DNA of 64,000 bases from Sequoia sempervirens (Eukaryota > Streptophyta > Pinopsida > Cupressales > Cupressaceae): NCBI GenBank assembly GCA_007258455.2, contig VDFB02270651.1, positions 701,278,217-701,342,216 of the forward strand, read 5' to 3'. Positions 44,308-57,351 of the stretch are shown here, one piece after another. Numbering within the stretch: position 1 is the stretch's first letter; each line of letters opens with the position of its first letter. Below the pieces are notes generated by a model, which searched no databases, was not told the origin of the DNA, and saw only the letters and a list, made by a program, of their open reading frames with translations. The position numbers and the translations under genes were made by a program.

Positions 44308-47216
44308 TCCATTTATCCTAAGGTTGTACCAACATCCAATAGTCGGTTTGAACATGAGCTCTTAATACCTCGTATGGAACTTGATGCTTTAGTCCTTCAT
44401 CCATATCCTTATCGCATGTCTTCTAAATCCACTTATTTGCCTCCCTATCCTTATCCATCTCCTTCCGCATGCTATCCAAAAAGTCAAAAAAATCCAAAAA
44501 AAAATCAAAAATCAAAAAATAAAATAGTAAAGAGAAATAATCCGTCCAATGGTGAAAACTTGGAAAACACGCGCCTTGGATAAGTACCATGATGAAAACC
44601 TGGAAAATAGGCGTCATGCGTAAATCCCCATCTGCACTTGGGGGCAGCTTCCTGATATGCGTTCCCTCCATTTGCTATGCTTCCTGCTACACTTTTGGCT
44701 ATGCATCCATCTTCTTGCTAGACATCCTTTTCATCCATCTCCTCCATCCTACCGAGCTTACACATCCTGTTTGGCATATCTCATTTATCCCAATCCTTCC
44801 ATCCTCCTTGGGATCTTGATAAAGATAGGGGCAAACATATAAGCATGCTTTGGACACCTCTTAGCATACATTCCCGTCATCCACACACTATCCTAATCCT
44901 CTTAGTATACATTCACACTCATCTACCTTCCTTATCCACTCATCATACTACCTTCAATCTCCCTTCCTTATCCATGCATCCTATCTTCATCCATCTAGCT
45001 CCTTTATTTGCCTATTGCATCTTTCATGCCTCCTCACACAGGGCATATCTAGAGTGGGTGCATCTATCTTCCTTTGTGATATAGTCCTTGGAGACATCAT
45101 TCATTCCATTAGAACAATCCCTTCCATTTCCTCCTCCTCATCTCCTTATCGTTATATCTATCTCCCCATCCTTATCTTCCTATCCTTCCATCATAGCATC
45201 CCTTTTCCTCATCCAAATCCTTATCTTCCTATCCATCAATCCAACCAATCATTTTCATCTCCCCATCTTCATCTTCCTATCCATAAATCCAACCAATCCT
45301 TATATCCACCTTCCCATCCTTATCTTCCTATCCATCAATCCAACCAATCCTTTTCATCTCCCAACCCTCATCTCCTTATCCTCATCCCATCTCATAATCC
45401 CTTGTACTTGGTATCTAGCTATAGGCTACTCCACATGCAACCCAATTCCATCTACCTCATCATCATCACTTTTGCTTCTTTTACACATCTTTTCAATCTC
45501 CTATCCTTTCTCATCATTCATCTATTCATCATCTCATCCTCCCAATTCATCTTTTGATGATTTGAATAACTATCCCATCCTTGAGCTTTGTATAGTCACC
45601 ATCCTTCGATCCAATCCCACAGGTCTGTCTTGTCCCATCGTGTCAGTCCAATCATTTTATCCCCTTACCTAGGGTTATCTCATCATCTTTTATCCATCAC
45701 TTGTCTTTGACCTTTCGTCGAACTACATTGCCCCTGTGCTTTCACATAGGCAAGGTAGATCATTTGATCCACCCCCAGGTTTCCATCATCTATCTTTTTG
45801 CTTTTTCCATCTGATCCTTTATCATCTATCATCAGTCTTCATCTCTTGTTCCTATTGTATGTCCCATCTTTATCATCCATCAAGGTCTCCTAGCTTGTGT
45901 CATGTCTCTTGTGTCGCGTCGTCAAGCTATGCCCTTATCTAGCTGGATCTTGACAAATGAGATTCACTTGTATCATCAAATCCAATCAGTTTTGAATATT
46001 CTACATCATATCGATCTTTTAGTTTAGTATCCATCATCGGTCTCAACATGATGCATCCTTCCTAACAGACCTGATCAATCCCATCCATCCCCGTGATCCT
46101 ATGGCAAAGGACATTTGAAATTGATTGCAATCTTTTGATGCTTTTGAATTTTGTTTATCATTTGAGCTCCCTATCATCACTTGTCATGGTCACCTTGATC
46201 CATCATATCATGGTGTGTTTTGAATATTCAACATAGGGGTGTATCTTGATCTTTTCTTTGTCTTCTCGGTTGTCCCACGTAGTACCCACCAAGATCCCTG
46301 AGGTCTTGTGTTACGCTGGGGCATCCTTGTGTGCTTGTGGTTATCCCAATACGTAGCCCGACCAAGGTCATCGTGACTTTGGGGTGTTGGGATAGCCTTC
46401 TTTTTTGTTGTGTTTGTCTCATGCATTAGACACTAATTGACCTTGGTCCTTTATACCTTGGTGTATCGTGTCTTTTGCTATAGAAAAAATTAGTGCTCCG
46501 ATGATGGAAAATTGCATTTGGATTGCATTTCACTTTCCATTCCATCCTCTTGCATATATCCCCCATCCTATCATCTATCAAAATCCCCCCATCCAATCAT
46601 CCTCATCCTCATCCTCATCATCATCCAGATGTATTCTTCCATATCCCTTCAGTGTTGTTTTGGAATGTATCCTTCCCTTGTCAACAACACTTTCATCATC
46701 CTCATCGGGAGGTATTCTTCCCTATCCTTTAGTGGTGTTTTGGGATGTATCCTTCCCTCATCAATACCACTCATTGGGATGTATCCTTCCTTATCCTCAT
46801 GTTGTTTTGGGATCTCTCATTCCCTCATTGACAACATTCCATCCATCATCAGCCCCTTTTGGCTTATACCTTGACTGGGGCAACATCATATTTGTCCTCA
46901 AATCTATTTGTGCTTCATCCATTTCCAATCACTTATCCTCCTACCTTGTCCATCACTTTGCATCATCTTCTTCATCTCCCCTTGCATCATCTCATCCATT
47001 TCGAGAGCACACCCATGTTCTCTAGAACCCGCATGTCCTCTCGAGGGAGCATCCTCAAACCCTACTCTTCATCTTCACCCCCATCATCTTTCTTCCTAGT
47101 CATCCCTTTGATGACTGGGGCATCCTTCCCAATCTAACCATCTTCTTCTGGGTTCTATATTTTAATATTCTTTGAAATGGTGCTACTTCGTAACACCATA
47201 TCAAAGAGGGGCAAAA
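44308..47216. other. Element B 3' internal region, pyrimidine-rich, no pol; polypurine tract at 47203-47216
   Basis: A long tract of catcc/tatcc/ttcatc low-complexity DNA on the + strand. It gives apparent Ser/Pro/Ile/His-rich frames (45015-45672, 46468-47137) that look like by-products. No reverse transcriptase YxDD, RNase H or integrase motif was seen in any frame. Phrases around 46640-46870 repeat gggatgtatccttcc several times. The tract aaagaggggcaaaa directly precedes the 3' LTR. Confidence 0.6.
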
Positions 47217-48369
47217 TGTAGACATCCAAATTTGGACACTTAATTTATCCAAATTTATCACCTTTCATCTAAACATCCTCTTATCTGAGTTAATTAAGTA
47301 ATATTATTATTATTTAATTAATATCTTTAATTCTGTCAAATCCCTAAGGTATTTAATTAATAATCAAATACCTTACCCTCCTTAATCCTCTTTTCATCAA
47401 ATAAATTAAATAAATATTACATTTATTTAATTCCCACATGTCATTTTCATCTAATCTTAATCCATCTCCTAATCTTCATTAAGGATGTGCACATGTCTAA
47501 TCCTTGATTAGGATGTGTCACATCCTCCAACTTTTGCAAGTTGGCTTCCCTAATTATCCTCTAATTACTAAGTTAAACCTAATTAGTACCTTGGTCAACT
47601 CTCCCCATCCCCAATTTTTTTTTTTTAGGTTCCCTTCTGAATTTTTCACATTTATTCCTCCTAGATCCCTTTTTCCATGCATCTTCTAGAACCTTTGACT
47701 TGTCACATCAAGTCACGTGACAAATTCCCACCTTTTGGGAACCTTGTCTTATCCACTAGATTCTTCCAATCATTGTGAATTTTTAATTCACTTTTATTCT
47801 CCCAAAGCTTTCCCCTTCCCCATGTGATCATTGAAAGGTCACATCAAAGTACTTGGAAGGTACTTGTCCTTCCACCTCATGTCCACCTCACCTTTTAGGG
47901 CTATATCACATGCCACATGTCAAGATGTGAGGGCTTGTGAGTTCTTAACTTACCTTAGCCCCACATCTTGATCATTGGTGGCTCAATCTTGGCCATCCAT
48001 TTCCCTAGAGATTTCCAAAATCTCTATAAATACCCCCTCTTTTCTCTCATTTAGGGAGAGATCATTTTGCTAGCCAAACTCTTGCAATTTTATTTCTCAA
48101 TCTACACGTAGCCATTTTCATCCATTTTTGTTCAAGCATCATTTGCATCTCACATCTCACATCTTTGCCATCAAGGAGCATACATTCCATCTACAATCAA
48201 AGGGCCAACCAAAGGATTGATTCGAGACAAGGTATATCTAATATTTCACTATCTTTTGCTTTGTTTTGAATGCAACTAGGCCAATCTTGAGGTGTAGGGT
48301 GCCTTTATTTGTTATTTGCTCTCTTGTGTTTGGATCTTATTTTCTAATAAGCAATTTCGCCCTATCACA
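47217..48369 (+). repeat. Element B 3' LTR (1,153 bp)
   Basis: TGTAGACATCC..ccctatcaca, followed by agacc. TATAAATA at 48025-48032. Near-identical to the 5' LTR from about 47450 on, with several small deletions around 47540-47660. This suggests a fairly recent insertion. Confidence 0.9.
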
Positions 48370-51300
48370 AGACCCATATGCCATAGATGTCGTATGAGTC
48401 CCATTTGGACTATTTTTAAGGATTGAAGCAGAAAAATAGGGTTTTAAATTCAAATTTCTTCTATGTCAGCCTTTGGGATCTAATAAATGGTCATTTGGAT
48501 GGATTGCCTATATAATTGAGCTCTCAAATCATTATTTCATCAAACATTCATGATATGAATCCAAACATTGAAAGAGTTAAGCATTCCAAGACTTTACAAG
48601 ATCATTGAGAGAGCATTCAAGATCATTTCTAAGGCATCCAAGCGAAAATTATTCATCATTTGTTGCAGCAATTCAAGATCCATCATCATGTCAAGATTAT
48701 AAAGCATCAAGCATATTATTGAGCTAGTGTTGTGATGTTGCATTTAAGATCCAAGGTCAAGCATTGTTATATACTTATCTCAAGATCTAGATCTACATCC
48801 TTCATGGTCATTTCATGTTAGATTGCAGATTTACAAGGCATCATTCAAGGTATCATTGTTCATGTTTCATGTTCCATGTTTCATTGTTCCATCATTTGGT
48901 TTAATTACCTAAAAGGGGTTTGACTAAGGCAAATCTCTATTCACTAACAAATCAGCAAGTTTTTTTTTTCTCTTTACATGTGTGATTGCAGATCTAGGCA
49001 TCTTGGAGCTTGAAAGATCATTAAAGATTAGGTTACAAGCTTGGAGAAATTTGTTGGAGTTGTCTCCCCATTTGCAATGTTGTAATCTTCACTAAAAAGT
49101 CACCTATAGCCTCAAAATCAAAGTTTCAAATCTGGAAACAAAGTGGAATAGAAAGAGAAAACATTGAAGACTAGATTCAAACTTTGAAGCCTCCAAAAAA
49201 CCTATCTGGACTCGTACACCAATCCTAGCATAGGAGTCCCAGTTTAGGTCAATTTCGAGAATTTTGTGGTTTTGGATGCCCTTTTTTCCATAAACCTATT
49301 CCTGTACAAAAACCTAGATTTGGGGCTGATACGCCTAGACTGGCATATGAGTCCCAATCAATATTAAAGTCACTATTTTTAACATTTCAGAGCTCCATCC
49401 AGTCATCTTCAGATTTCTAGGTGCACACATTTCATTTTTCAACTTTCTATTTTGTTTTACATGCATTTTTAGGTCATTTAGTGAAAGATTGCATCATATT
49501 AGGGTTTAGCATTACATCTTGCACTTCATTTGTCTTTCCAAGCACTAGCTTGGCGGTGAACCCCTCATTACTTTATAATCAACTTCTAGGATATCCCTAT
49601 TGCAAGATCTCCTTCTTTCGTTCCATATTGGGAGTGAGATCTCTAGGGCATTCTTGAATGTGGAGCATAGAAAGTTTGTTTCCCTAGGTCTTAAAACCCA
49701 AGAGGCGACATTTTTTTATCTTACAACTACATATGGTCATGTATTAGGCCACTAATAATCATCAAACTTTAAAATGTATTCCCATCCAAATTTGGGTATT
49801 TATAGTTTTAGGCTGAAAATCCTTTTTTTGTGTAGGAGCCTTCCTTACAATAATATATTTTTGTAGTCCTTTGTAAACAAAATTCTTCACAACAAGTGGC
49901 TCATGATCAACCACTCATTGCAAGACCTTCATGAGGCAACATTAATAATTTGAATAATAAAGCTCTAAGTTCTAATGGTGAATAATATTGGTCATGAGGA
50001 TTTATGTCAAGACTATTTTAAAGCATATCAAAACTAGTTTTTAGGGCCTATTATTAATAAACAAAAATATCAATTCCATACCTAAAACTAGTGATCTTGA
50101 GTAGACTTGGAATTAGATAACCATCACCTTTGTTAATGTCTCTTACAAGATCATCATTAAAACCTAAGTATTACACACTCATAATTTGCTCCCTCTAGTG
50201 CATCTTAAGAAAACTGGTTTCATTAAGAGATCTATCCTTGACAACATTATTATTATATGGAGGGGATATAATGAGATTGAGACTCAACTCAACATGCCAT
50301 CTCATTAAAATTGATTTGAAAAAGCTTATGATAGGATTGAATGACCTTCAATCTTGTCATGTTATGTGCTCCTGGTTTTATTCCTCCTTTTCTTTTGTCT
50401 ATGCAAATGCTCTTGTCTAATGTGTTTATATGCCTTAATATCAATAGCTCATAGTCAAACAAATGTGGTCTTTTTCACTACATTTACCAAGGTTGTTCAC
50501 TTTCTCTTGCATTCCATAACCTTGACATGAAAAGGTTTTGTTATCTCCTTGCCAATGCCATCTTTTTGACTGGAAATATTATTCTTAATTTGGAAAGATA
50601 AATTTTAGCTATATTTTCTCAAATGCTTTTGTTGATTAGCATCTATCTTTATATTATAAGTCAATTATCATTTCCAATTTCCTTTTACAAATTAAAGTCT
50701 ACGATAACAAGGTGGTGCTAGAATTTATGTATTTATAAGTGCTTCTTATCGCCAGGCTTTATGAAGCTACTTGCATTGTGGCAAGGATTTTGCCTACTTC
50801 ACCTCTAAGTGCTAGCACACGATCTTTGCTATGGAGTCAAAAGGAGAGAATGTATTAGAAGCACATGCCAACAATCTCAAGACAATATTGTGAAATCTTT
50901 GCGCCTTTTAAGAATTTGTCCCTTCTCATCATTCTCTCAATATGTAGAAACTTTACACTTAATATCAACCTCAATAACATTAATTGAAAATCACTTCCAA
51001 ATAACCATACCATATTAACTAATTACTTTAACTATTTCTTTTTAATAAAATAAAATTACAATTGCATGCATTGTAAACTTATTTGTAATTCGTACAGTAT
51101 TTTTGTGTCCATAAAGCATTGTTCAAGCTGCAAATTGTGATTCCATACCAACTTTTGTTTTTTGAACAGACTAGGTATTTAATACAAGATCCTATTTAAT
51201 TAAAGGAGTCTACAATTGTGAGAACGTTTTTCTCACTCCCGTGGAGTTGTACGTTGAGGATCACACGGTACTAGATTATCCAAATGTAGTACGTCAACAA

Positions 51301-51502
51301 TTATTGAGATTGAGATTGAGATTCGCTTTACGTAGTGGGTGTGGGGTCCACCACGCTTTCAACATATGGTTGTGAATTGCGTTCCACAAAAGCTTGACCA
51401 TTTCAACACCATTTTTCCAAGAGTTTGTTCGTTTGTAACATCCATGTCATTTCTTCTCTTATCAAGGATCTCATAAATCTGATTTGATGGCTCAGCTTTC
51501 TT

Positions 51503-51551
<49 letters not shown>

Positions 51552-52464
51552 TTTTTAAAAACTCCTTAATGGATATATAGCTTGTATTATTTATAAAAAT
51601 ATTACTTGTTAATCAGAGATGAAAAGTATAAATGCTACATTTTTCTCTCGCATTTTATATTTGATTTAGCGTCCACCTCACTTCCAAACACCTCACACAT
51701 ATTCTTGAATTTTAACATATAAGAGACATTAGTGCACTATATTTCTATCATCTTGTATAAGACCGTGTGAACTACTATCCTCTAAATTCAAATTTTATTT
51801 TTCAAGCCTCAAATATTCCCGTTTTCATCTAACTCAAACTTCACTCCAATGGCTAGAAATAGAAAAAATGTTTATAAAATCTATAATGTTGAAGGTGATG
51901 AAGGCCATTAGGAAGGTATATCAAGCACAAACAAGCACATGCACACTAGTTATAGCATCATGTACACCTAGGAGTTTAATGTGAGAACATCTCAAGGTTC
52001 ATATAATCAACAACAACCAAAATTATATTTCATTTGCAATTTTAGATTTTGTGGTCTAACTTTTTGCTTATAGGTACAAGAGGGAACCACTGATCTTCAA
52101 ATATTTAAATTCAAATGTTTTCCCTTTCATCTAGACATTCAAATTTGCTTAAATTTTTGGAGGGGCCAATTTGCCGCTTGTTCATTTGCTCTTAACACCC
52201 AATAGAAGTTGAAGGGTCATGATTTCTCACAAGGGTACATGAGATAGTGGGCTGCTTGCATCTTGTTTATTTAATTTACATGTTGGACCTTCATTTACAA
52301 TCCTTTGACCCTAATTGAGGTGTGCATGCTTGGAAAAATTGACATTTTTCGTCAACTGCAAGCAAAAAAATAATCTAAAACTCAAAAAAATCAGTATTAA
52401 TCAAATTATCATTGCTATAATATATGATCTCAATAAATATAGAAGGAACAAGTGAATACTTTAA
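48370..52464. repeat. Duplicated flank, right copy
   Basis: Matches 12690-16797 nearly base for base. It contains the unrecognised frames 49421-49657 and 50809-51018 (identical or one residue different from the left copy) and the expanded (TA)n at 51508-51547. No supported gene. Ends at 52464, where the duplication stops. Confidence 0.8.
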
Positions 52465-53045
52465 AGCCGTTTTCTAATCAATTATTGTATTGCTTTAATG
52501 AGCTCTAAATTATATTTCTCCTGATCTGCAACATATTCAAATGACTAAGCTTTACCTATCAAAAACTTTAATATATCTCCTTGATCTTCAACATATTCAA
52601 GTGACACCCTTTACCTATCAAAAACTTGAAAATAAATTTATTCTCAACCAAAATAAATATTGTACCAAATTCTCTATGAACGTATCCCTTGCTCCCTCTA
52701 AGGGTGCAAAATACTAGTATAAATCCTATTTCATAAAGACATGAAGGAAGTTCTATAATTGTAAGAATATATTAAGTAGTGGGTGTGGGATCCACTCCTC
52801 TTTCAGACATGATGTGAGAGAGACTACTCATTTCTTCTGTTAACAAGAATCTAAAAGCTAAGCATGCTCTGTAACATCCATGGCTTTTCTTCTGTTAACA
52901 AGAATCTAATCAATCTGATTTGAAGGCTAAGCATGCTCTGTAACGTCACTTACAAGAAAATGGCAACTTCAACTCCAAAATCGCCTTGCTAAAGTAGCTT
53001 TACACAGAGGTGGTGAGCATTCATTGTCGGTAGATGTATTCATAT
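52465..53045. other. Single-copy stretch with a degenerate repeat of the 15.6-kb sequence
   Basis: 52720-52960 is a diverged relative of 15530-15830 (shared agtagtgggtgtggga and a ttcttctgttaacaagaatc phrase repeated twice here, at 52834 and 52889). A ~55-bp phrase containing atcaaaaactt recurs at about 52530 and 52590. A ten-codon ATG frame at 52960 (MATSTPKSPC) is too short to call. No gene. Confidence 0.4.
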
Positions 53046-55845
53046 CTATTTGTGTATGTTTTATTTTTTTCAAATTTGTATCACAATGGTTTTAGAGGAT
53101 TAGACATGCTAATTTTTAATTTGAAGAGATGTTTGATCTTTATTAATGTTTTGTTAAAGATTTTGTTTGTCTGATATTTAATATTTGGAAGAATGTCTTT
53201 CATTTATTTTGTTTTTATTTTAGAGGATTAGATTTGTTAAATTTTAATTTGAAGAGATGTTTGATCTTTATTAATGTTTTGTTAAATATTTTGTTTGCGT
53301 GATATTTAATATTTGGAAGATTGTTTCTTTCATTTATCTTGTTTTTAAAATTGAATAGAGAGTGGCCTCATCATAGAATTATAAATATGATGAGATCTAT
53401 AAAGCTTATTCAGTTTTTTTTTACCACACATATTTTCTTTTTTGTTTCTTTTTGAATTTTTGAAATTGCATATGTATTATCCATTTTTTATTTTTCATTT
53501 AATTTAATTTTCTTTTAAATTTGATAAATTGCACTTGCATTTTCTATTTCTTATTTTTATTTTACTTTTATAATTCTATAAACCTATTTAAACCTTTCAT
53601 AAATATCAATAATAAAATATTAAAACAAAAAATTAACTGATTTTAAATTTCAATTTAAAAAAATATCTTATTTGAAAAAGAATATTAAAGGTGTTGGCTT
53701 TATTTATTTATTTTTTAAATTGATTTTTTTGTTGCAATTCATATGAAGTCTTGTGTTTAAGAGATAAACTTTGGTACACATGTATGCCAAACCCTCATTG
53801 TTTAGATTGTGGTAATCTTAGTTTTTCAAATATTTGTTTTGATTTTGTTTCATATTTGTTGGCCTCATTTTGAACTCAACCTATTTTAAAAATTTTGTGC
53901 TTATTGTCCCTAATGTGTAGTCATTTCAAACCTCCATACTAGCTTTGAAAACCCAAGATGAATCACCTAGTCCTTCTTTGATGGAGGAGCATCCTGGGTT
54001 GTGAGAGCAATCTTGCATCAACCAAAATAATGCATTTTAATTTTTAATTTACCTAAGGTTTGGTAATTATTTATTTGGAGAATAAATTGTAATATTATGC
54101 CTAAATAAATATTAAATAATTTCCTTTTATTATTTTGTTGTAAATTTTGGGAGTGGAGATAATTTAGGAGGTAATTTAAATGGGAAAAATCCAAAAAGGA
54201 AAATATACCATGGATTATTTGAAAGTTAACAAAAAAATCAAGGAACATTTAATAATTTTTCTAATTTTTGGAGAAGCCTTTTCAGTTGCATGGGCGTAGC
54301 CTTTTCAAAGGAGGCAAAAATCAGATTTTTTTGAGAAAGTAGTGGAAAAGTGTTTTGTTTGACAATTTTTGAGTTTGTCATGAAGGTAGATTTTTGAAGA
54401 AGAAAAGTTAGGCGTGGATTTTCTTGGAGAGTATGGAGAAGGCATTTTGTTGTAGGTTTATGGAGGCTATTACATCAGCAAAAGGTCCTTAGAGACCATT
54501 GTTGAAGATTGATTCAGTGAAAGATTGTAGATTTGAAGCTACAGGTTGAAGATTGGAGGTTGTAGTTGAAAGGAGGAAAGTTGTTGTATTTCTTCATTTT
54601 CATATAAAAATTGGATTGTAATTTTTTTTGAGTTTTTAAATTAGTCCAAGGGACCATAAAATCTGATATAATCAGATTTGTTGAAGTTAAATGTAATCTT
54701 TCCTACAAGTTTGAAAAATAACACATTGATTCTAGTTTGCAGTTTTTACATTCAATTTTTGTTGTTTCAAGTGGTGTGTGTGTATCTCCATTGAGATTGT
54801 TGTTTGATTTCAGATTTGATTAAGGGGAGAATCTCCCCTCTACATTAAAAAGGATTTAAATGTTATAAAAACCTCCAATATCATGTTTGATTTCAAAAAA
54901 TGAATTTATTTTGAACATCTTGAGAGGTTAGAGAATGGTTTTTGGAACCCGACATGATTATGAGAACAACTCAAAATCACAACAATTTTTGAATGAAAAA
55001 TTAAAAGTGAAGTTTTATTCATTAGAGATTTTAGAAGTTTTAAAACTTCCATTAGAGCCCGACATGGTTCTCAAAATTGTGTTGGAGCTCGACCTGGTTA
55101 TGAGAACCTCTAAATTTCCTGACAACCCCTAAGTTGAAGACGAAGTTAAAAATTCGAAAGGCCATCGACATTTATTTTGGTTGTTCAACTAGCTTCAAAA
55201 GCCAAAATGGGTTTTCAAAACTTCATTCTACCACTAATGACACCAAATTGAAGGATAATTAAGGCACAAAATGTCTCAAAGAGATGTCATCTCATGGAAT
55301 ACAATGATTACAAAATATGTGCATAATGGACTAGAAGATAAGGAAAATAAAATGTTATAAGGAATGAAGACTCGTAGACATATTACTATGTATCAGATGT
55401 TTGTTAAGGTTTTAGAACCAATTTGTCAAACCTCGACACGGTTCTTGAAACCTTATTAGTGATTGGCAAGTGAAACATAACCTTCTTTTAGAGGTAAAGG
55501 AAGCACAAGGAAGTGTTGTCCCAACTAATATTGATACGAATTTACAACTTGTGAGATTGAGCATGGTGGTGAAATACATGGAAATGCTCATTTGGAAGAA
55601 GAAATAAGCATGGGCATGACTATCGAGAATATTGAAAAGAAAAGAAAATTGAAGAGATCGCCTTGCCTCATATAAAATTCCAACAAGAGTCTTCAAGGTA
55701 GATCTCATTGTACATTCACTATCAACTTATGTAGCGAAAAAGTGTTGCTTGGTATAGTCACAAATCTCATACTTATTGATGCCCATCAATTGATGGAAAA
55801 CCCTTCATATCATAGGCTATAAGGTGGTTACATGATCGATATCTA
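53046..55845. repeat. Tandem repeat unit F1 (2.8 kb)
   Basis: Direct copy of 55846-59552 minus insertions. The copy junction near 55840 shares only the short phrase atatctattt with the unit start at 53043, as in a microhomology-type tandem duplication. It holds a PPR-like fragment at 55271-55372 and a nine-base dyad at 54659-54679. A relic of an unknown repeat; no LTR or terminal inverted repeats found. Confidence 0.75.
55271..55372 (+). pseudogene. PPR-repeat fragment (captured gene piece)
   Basis: From ATG 55271 the frame reads MSQRDVISWNTMITKYVHNG, then LEDKENKML, a stop, and GMKT. This is the pentatricopeptide-repeat pattern of plant organelle RNA-editing factors of the PLS class (M-x-x-RDVxSWNxMIxxYxxNGxxxEALxLFxxM). 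Downstream, after stops, QMFVKVLEPIC and CEIEHGGEIHGNA look like the usual continuation (FVSVLxAC.., LExGxxIHGxA). The upstream boundary is at the Lys before ATG. Too short and broken to function. Confidence 0.65.
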
Positions 55846-56898
55846 TTTTGTATGTTTATTTAATTTTTTTCAAATTTGTATACAATGGTTTTAGAGGATT
55901 AGACATGCTAATTTTTAATTTGAAGAGATCTTTATTAATGTTTTGTTAAAGATTTTGTTTCACTGATATTTAATATTTGGAAGAATGTCTCTTTCATTTA
56001 TTTTGTTTTGATTTTAGAGGATTAGATTTGTTATTTTTTATTTTGAAGAGATGCTTGATTTTTATTAATGTTTTGTTAAAGATTTTGTTTTCATGATATT
56101 TAATATTTGGAAGATTGTCTCTTTCATTTATCTTGTTTTTAAAATTGAATAGAGAGTGGCCTCGTCATAGAATTATAAATATGATGAGATCTATAAAACT
56201 TATTCATTTTTTTACCACATATTTTCTTTTCTTTTTTTTGTTTCTTTTTGAATTTTTAAAATTGCATATGTATTATCCATTTTTATTTTTCATTTAATTT
56301 AATTTTCTTTTAAATTTGATAAATTGCACTTGCATTTTCTATTTCTTATTTTTATTTTAATTTTATAATTCTATAAACCTATTTAAACCTTTCATAAATA
56401 TCAATAATAAAATATTAAAACAAAAAATTAAATGATTTTAAATTTCAATTTAAAAAATACATCTTATTTGAAAAAGAATATTAAAGGTATTGGCTTTAGT
56501 TATTTATTTTTTAAATTTAATTTTTTGTTGCAATTCATATGAAGTCTTGTGTTTAAGAGATAAACTTTGGTACACATGTATGTCAAACCCTCATTGTTAA
56601 GATTGTGGTAATCTTAGTTTTTCAAATATTTGTTTTGGTTTTGTTTCATATTTGTTGGCCTCATTTTGAACTCGACCTATTTTAAAAAATTTGTGCTTAT
56701 TGTCCCTAATGTGTAGTCATTTCAAACCTCCGTACCAACTTTGAAAACCCGAGATGAATTACCTAGTCCTTCTCTCATAGAGGAGCATCCTGGGTTGTGA
56801 GAACAATCTTGCATCAACCAAAAGAATCCATTTTAATTTTTAATTTTCCTAAGGTTTGGTAATTATTTATTTGGAGAATAATTGTAATATTATGCCTA

Positions 56899-57351
56899 TG
56901 TTAGGGTTAGAAAGCAGATATCTAACAGTTAAATGCAGATTTGATCAATAAAACACATAGAAAATTATAGCAGAAACAAGACAACATAGAGAATTTAACG
57001 TGGTTCACCCAATCCGGGCTACATCCACAAAACCGCAATCATCCAATGATTTTTTTATCCAGTGTAAAACATATTACAATCTCACTAATAATGCCCTACT
57101 GTAACCCCCATCCAAATCGCTTATAACAAGCTTTTTAGAAGCTTCTAGAATTAGGGTTTTACAAAGTCAATTTTTTTCTTTTTTCGGTGACAATGCAAAA
57201 AAATGGGAATTTCTTTTTTCTTGGGGGTTGCTGCCCCTGAACCCCCACTTTTCCAGGGTTGTCACCCCCGAACCCCCACCCAGGGCCCGGACCTCGACAA
57301 GGATACATGAAGAGTGTACAATATAGCATGATCAGTCGCCACATACCAACA
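56899..57351. mobile_element. Solo-LTR-like insertion (Copia-type ends), 453 bp
   Basis: Absent from F1 at 54105. It begins TGTTAGGGTTAG, ends ..accaaca, and carries the phrase tttaacgtggttcaccc familiar from plant Copia LTRs. Flanks are gccta on the left and actta on the right; the duplicated right end at 58057 has accta, a better match. No internal region, so a solo LTR is the simplest reading; orientation not fixed. Confidence 0.55.

Larger units (their letters stand above)
36932..48369 (+). mobile_element. Element B: 11.4-kb pol-less LTR element with a G-patch-bearing frame
   Basis: LTRs 36932-38154 and 47217-48369 both start TGTAGACATCC and end ..ccctatcaca. Flanking 5-bp sequences are ggacc (36927-36931) and agacc (48370-48374), a one-mismatch target duplication. 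A primer-site candidate is at 38159 and the polypurine tract at 47203-47216. The 9-kb internal region contains a GGTGGCGGACCTGACC-type minisatellite, an 83-bp tandem array, and a long Ser/Pro/Tyr-rich coding relic with a G-patch. No reverse transcriptase or integrase was found. The left duplication copy lacks this element, so it inserted after the duplication. Confidence 0.88.
16798..52464. repeat. Right copy of the tandem segmental duplication
   Basis: The second unit consists of a 0.8-kb left flank, element A with its LTRs, and the anonymous right flank. Removing insertions C (about 9.0 kb) and B (about 11.4 kb) leaves about 15.2 kb, the inferred unit length, which still includes the TRIM. 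The target duplication of element A supports the model: gtgtg at 17595-17599 before the 5' LTR, gtgtg at 11985-11989 after the left-copy 3' LTR, and atgtg at 36179-36183 after the right-copy 3' LTR. Confidence 0.75.

Noticed and set aside
45015..45672. Ser/His/Ile-rich frames of 180-194 codons in element B
   Set aside because: Low-complexity catcc/tatcc DNA is open in several frames at once.
55412..55708. 98-codon minus-strand frame in F1
   Set aside because: No start context or domain, and not preserved in F2. The region is better explained by the inverted segment.
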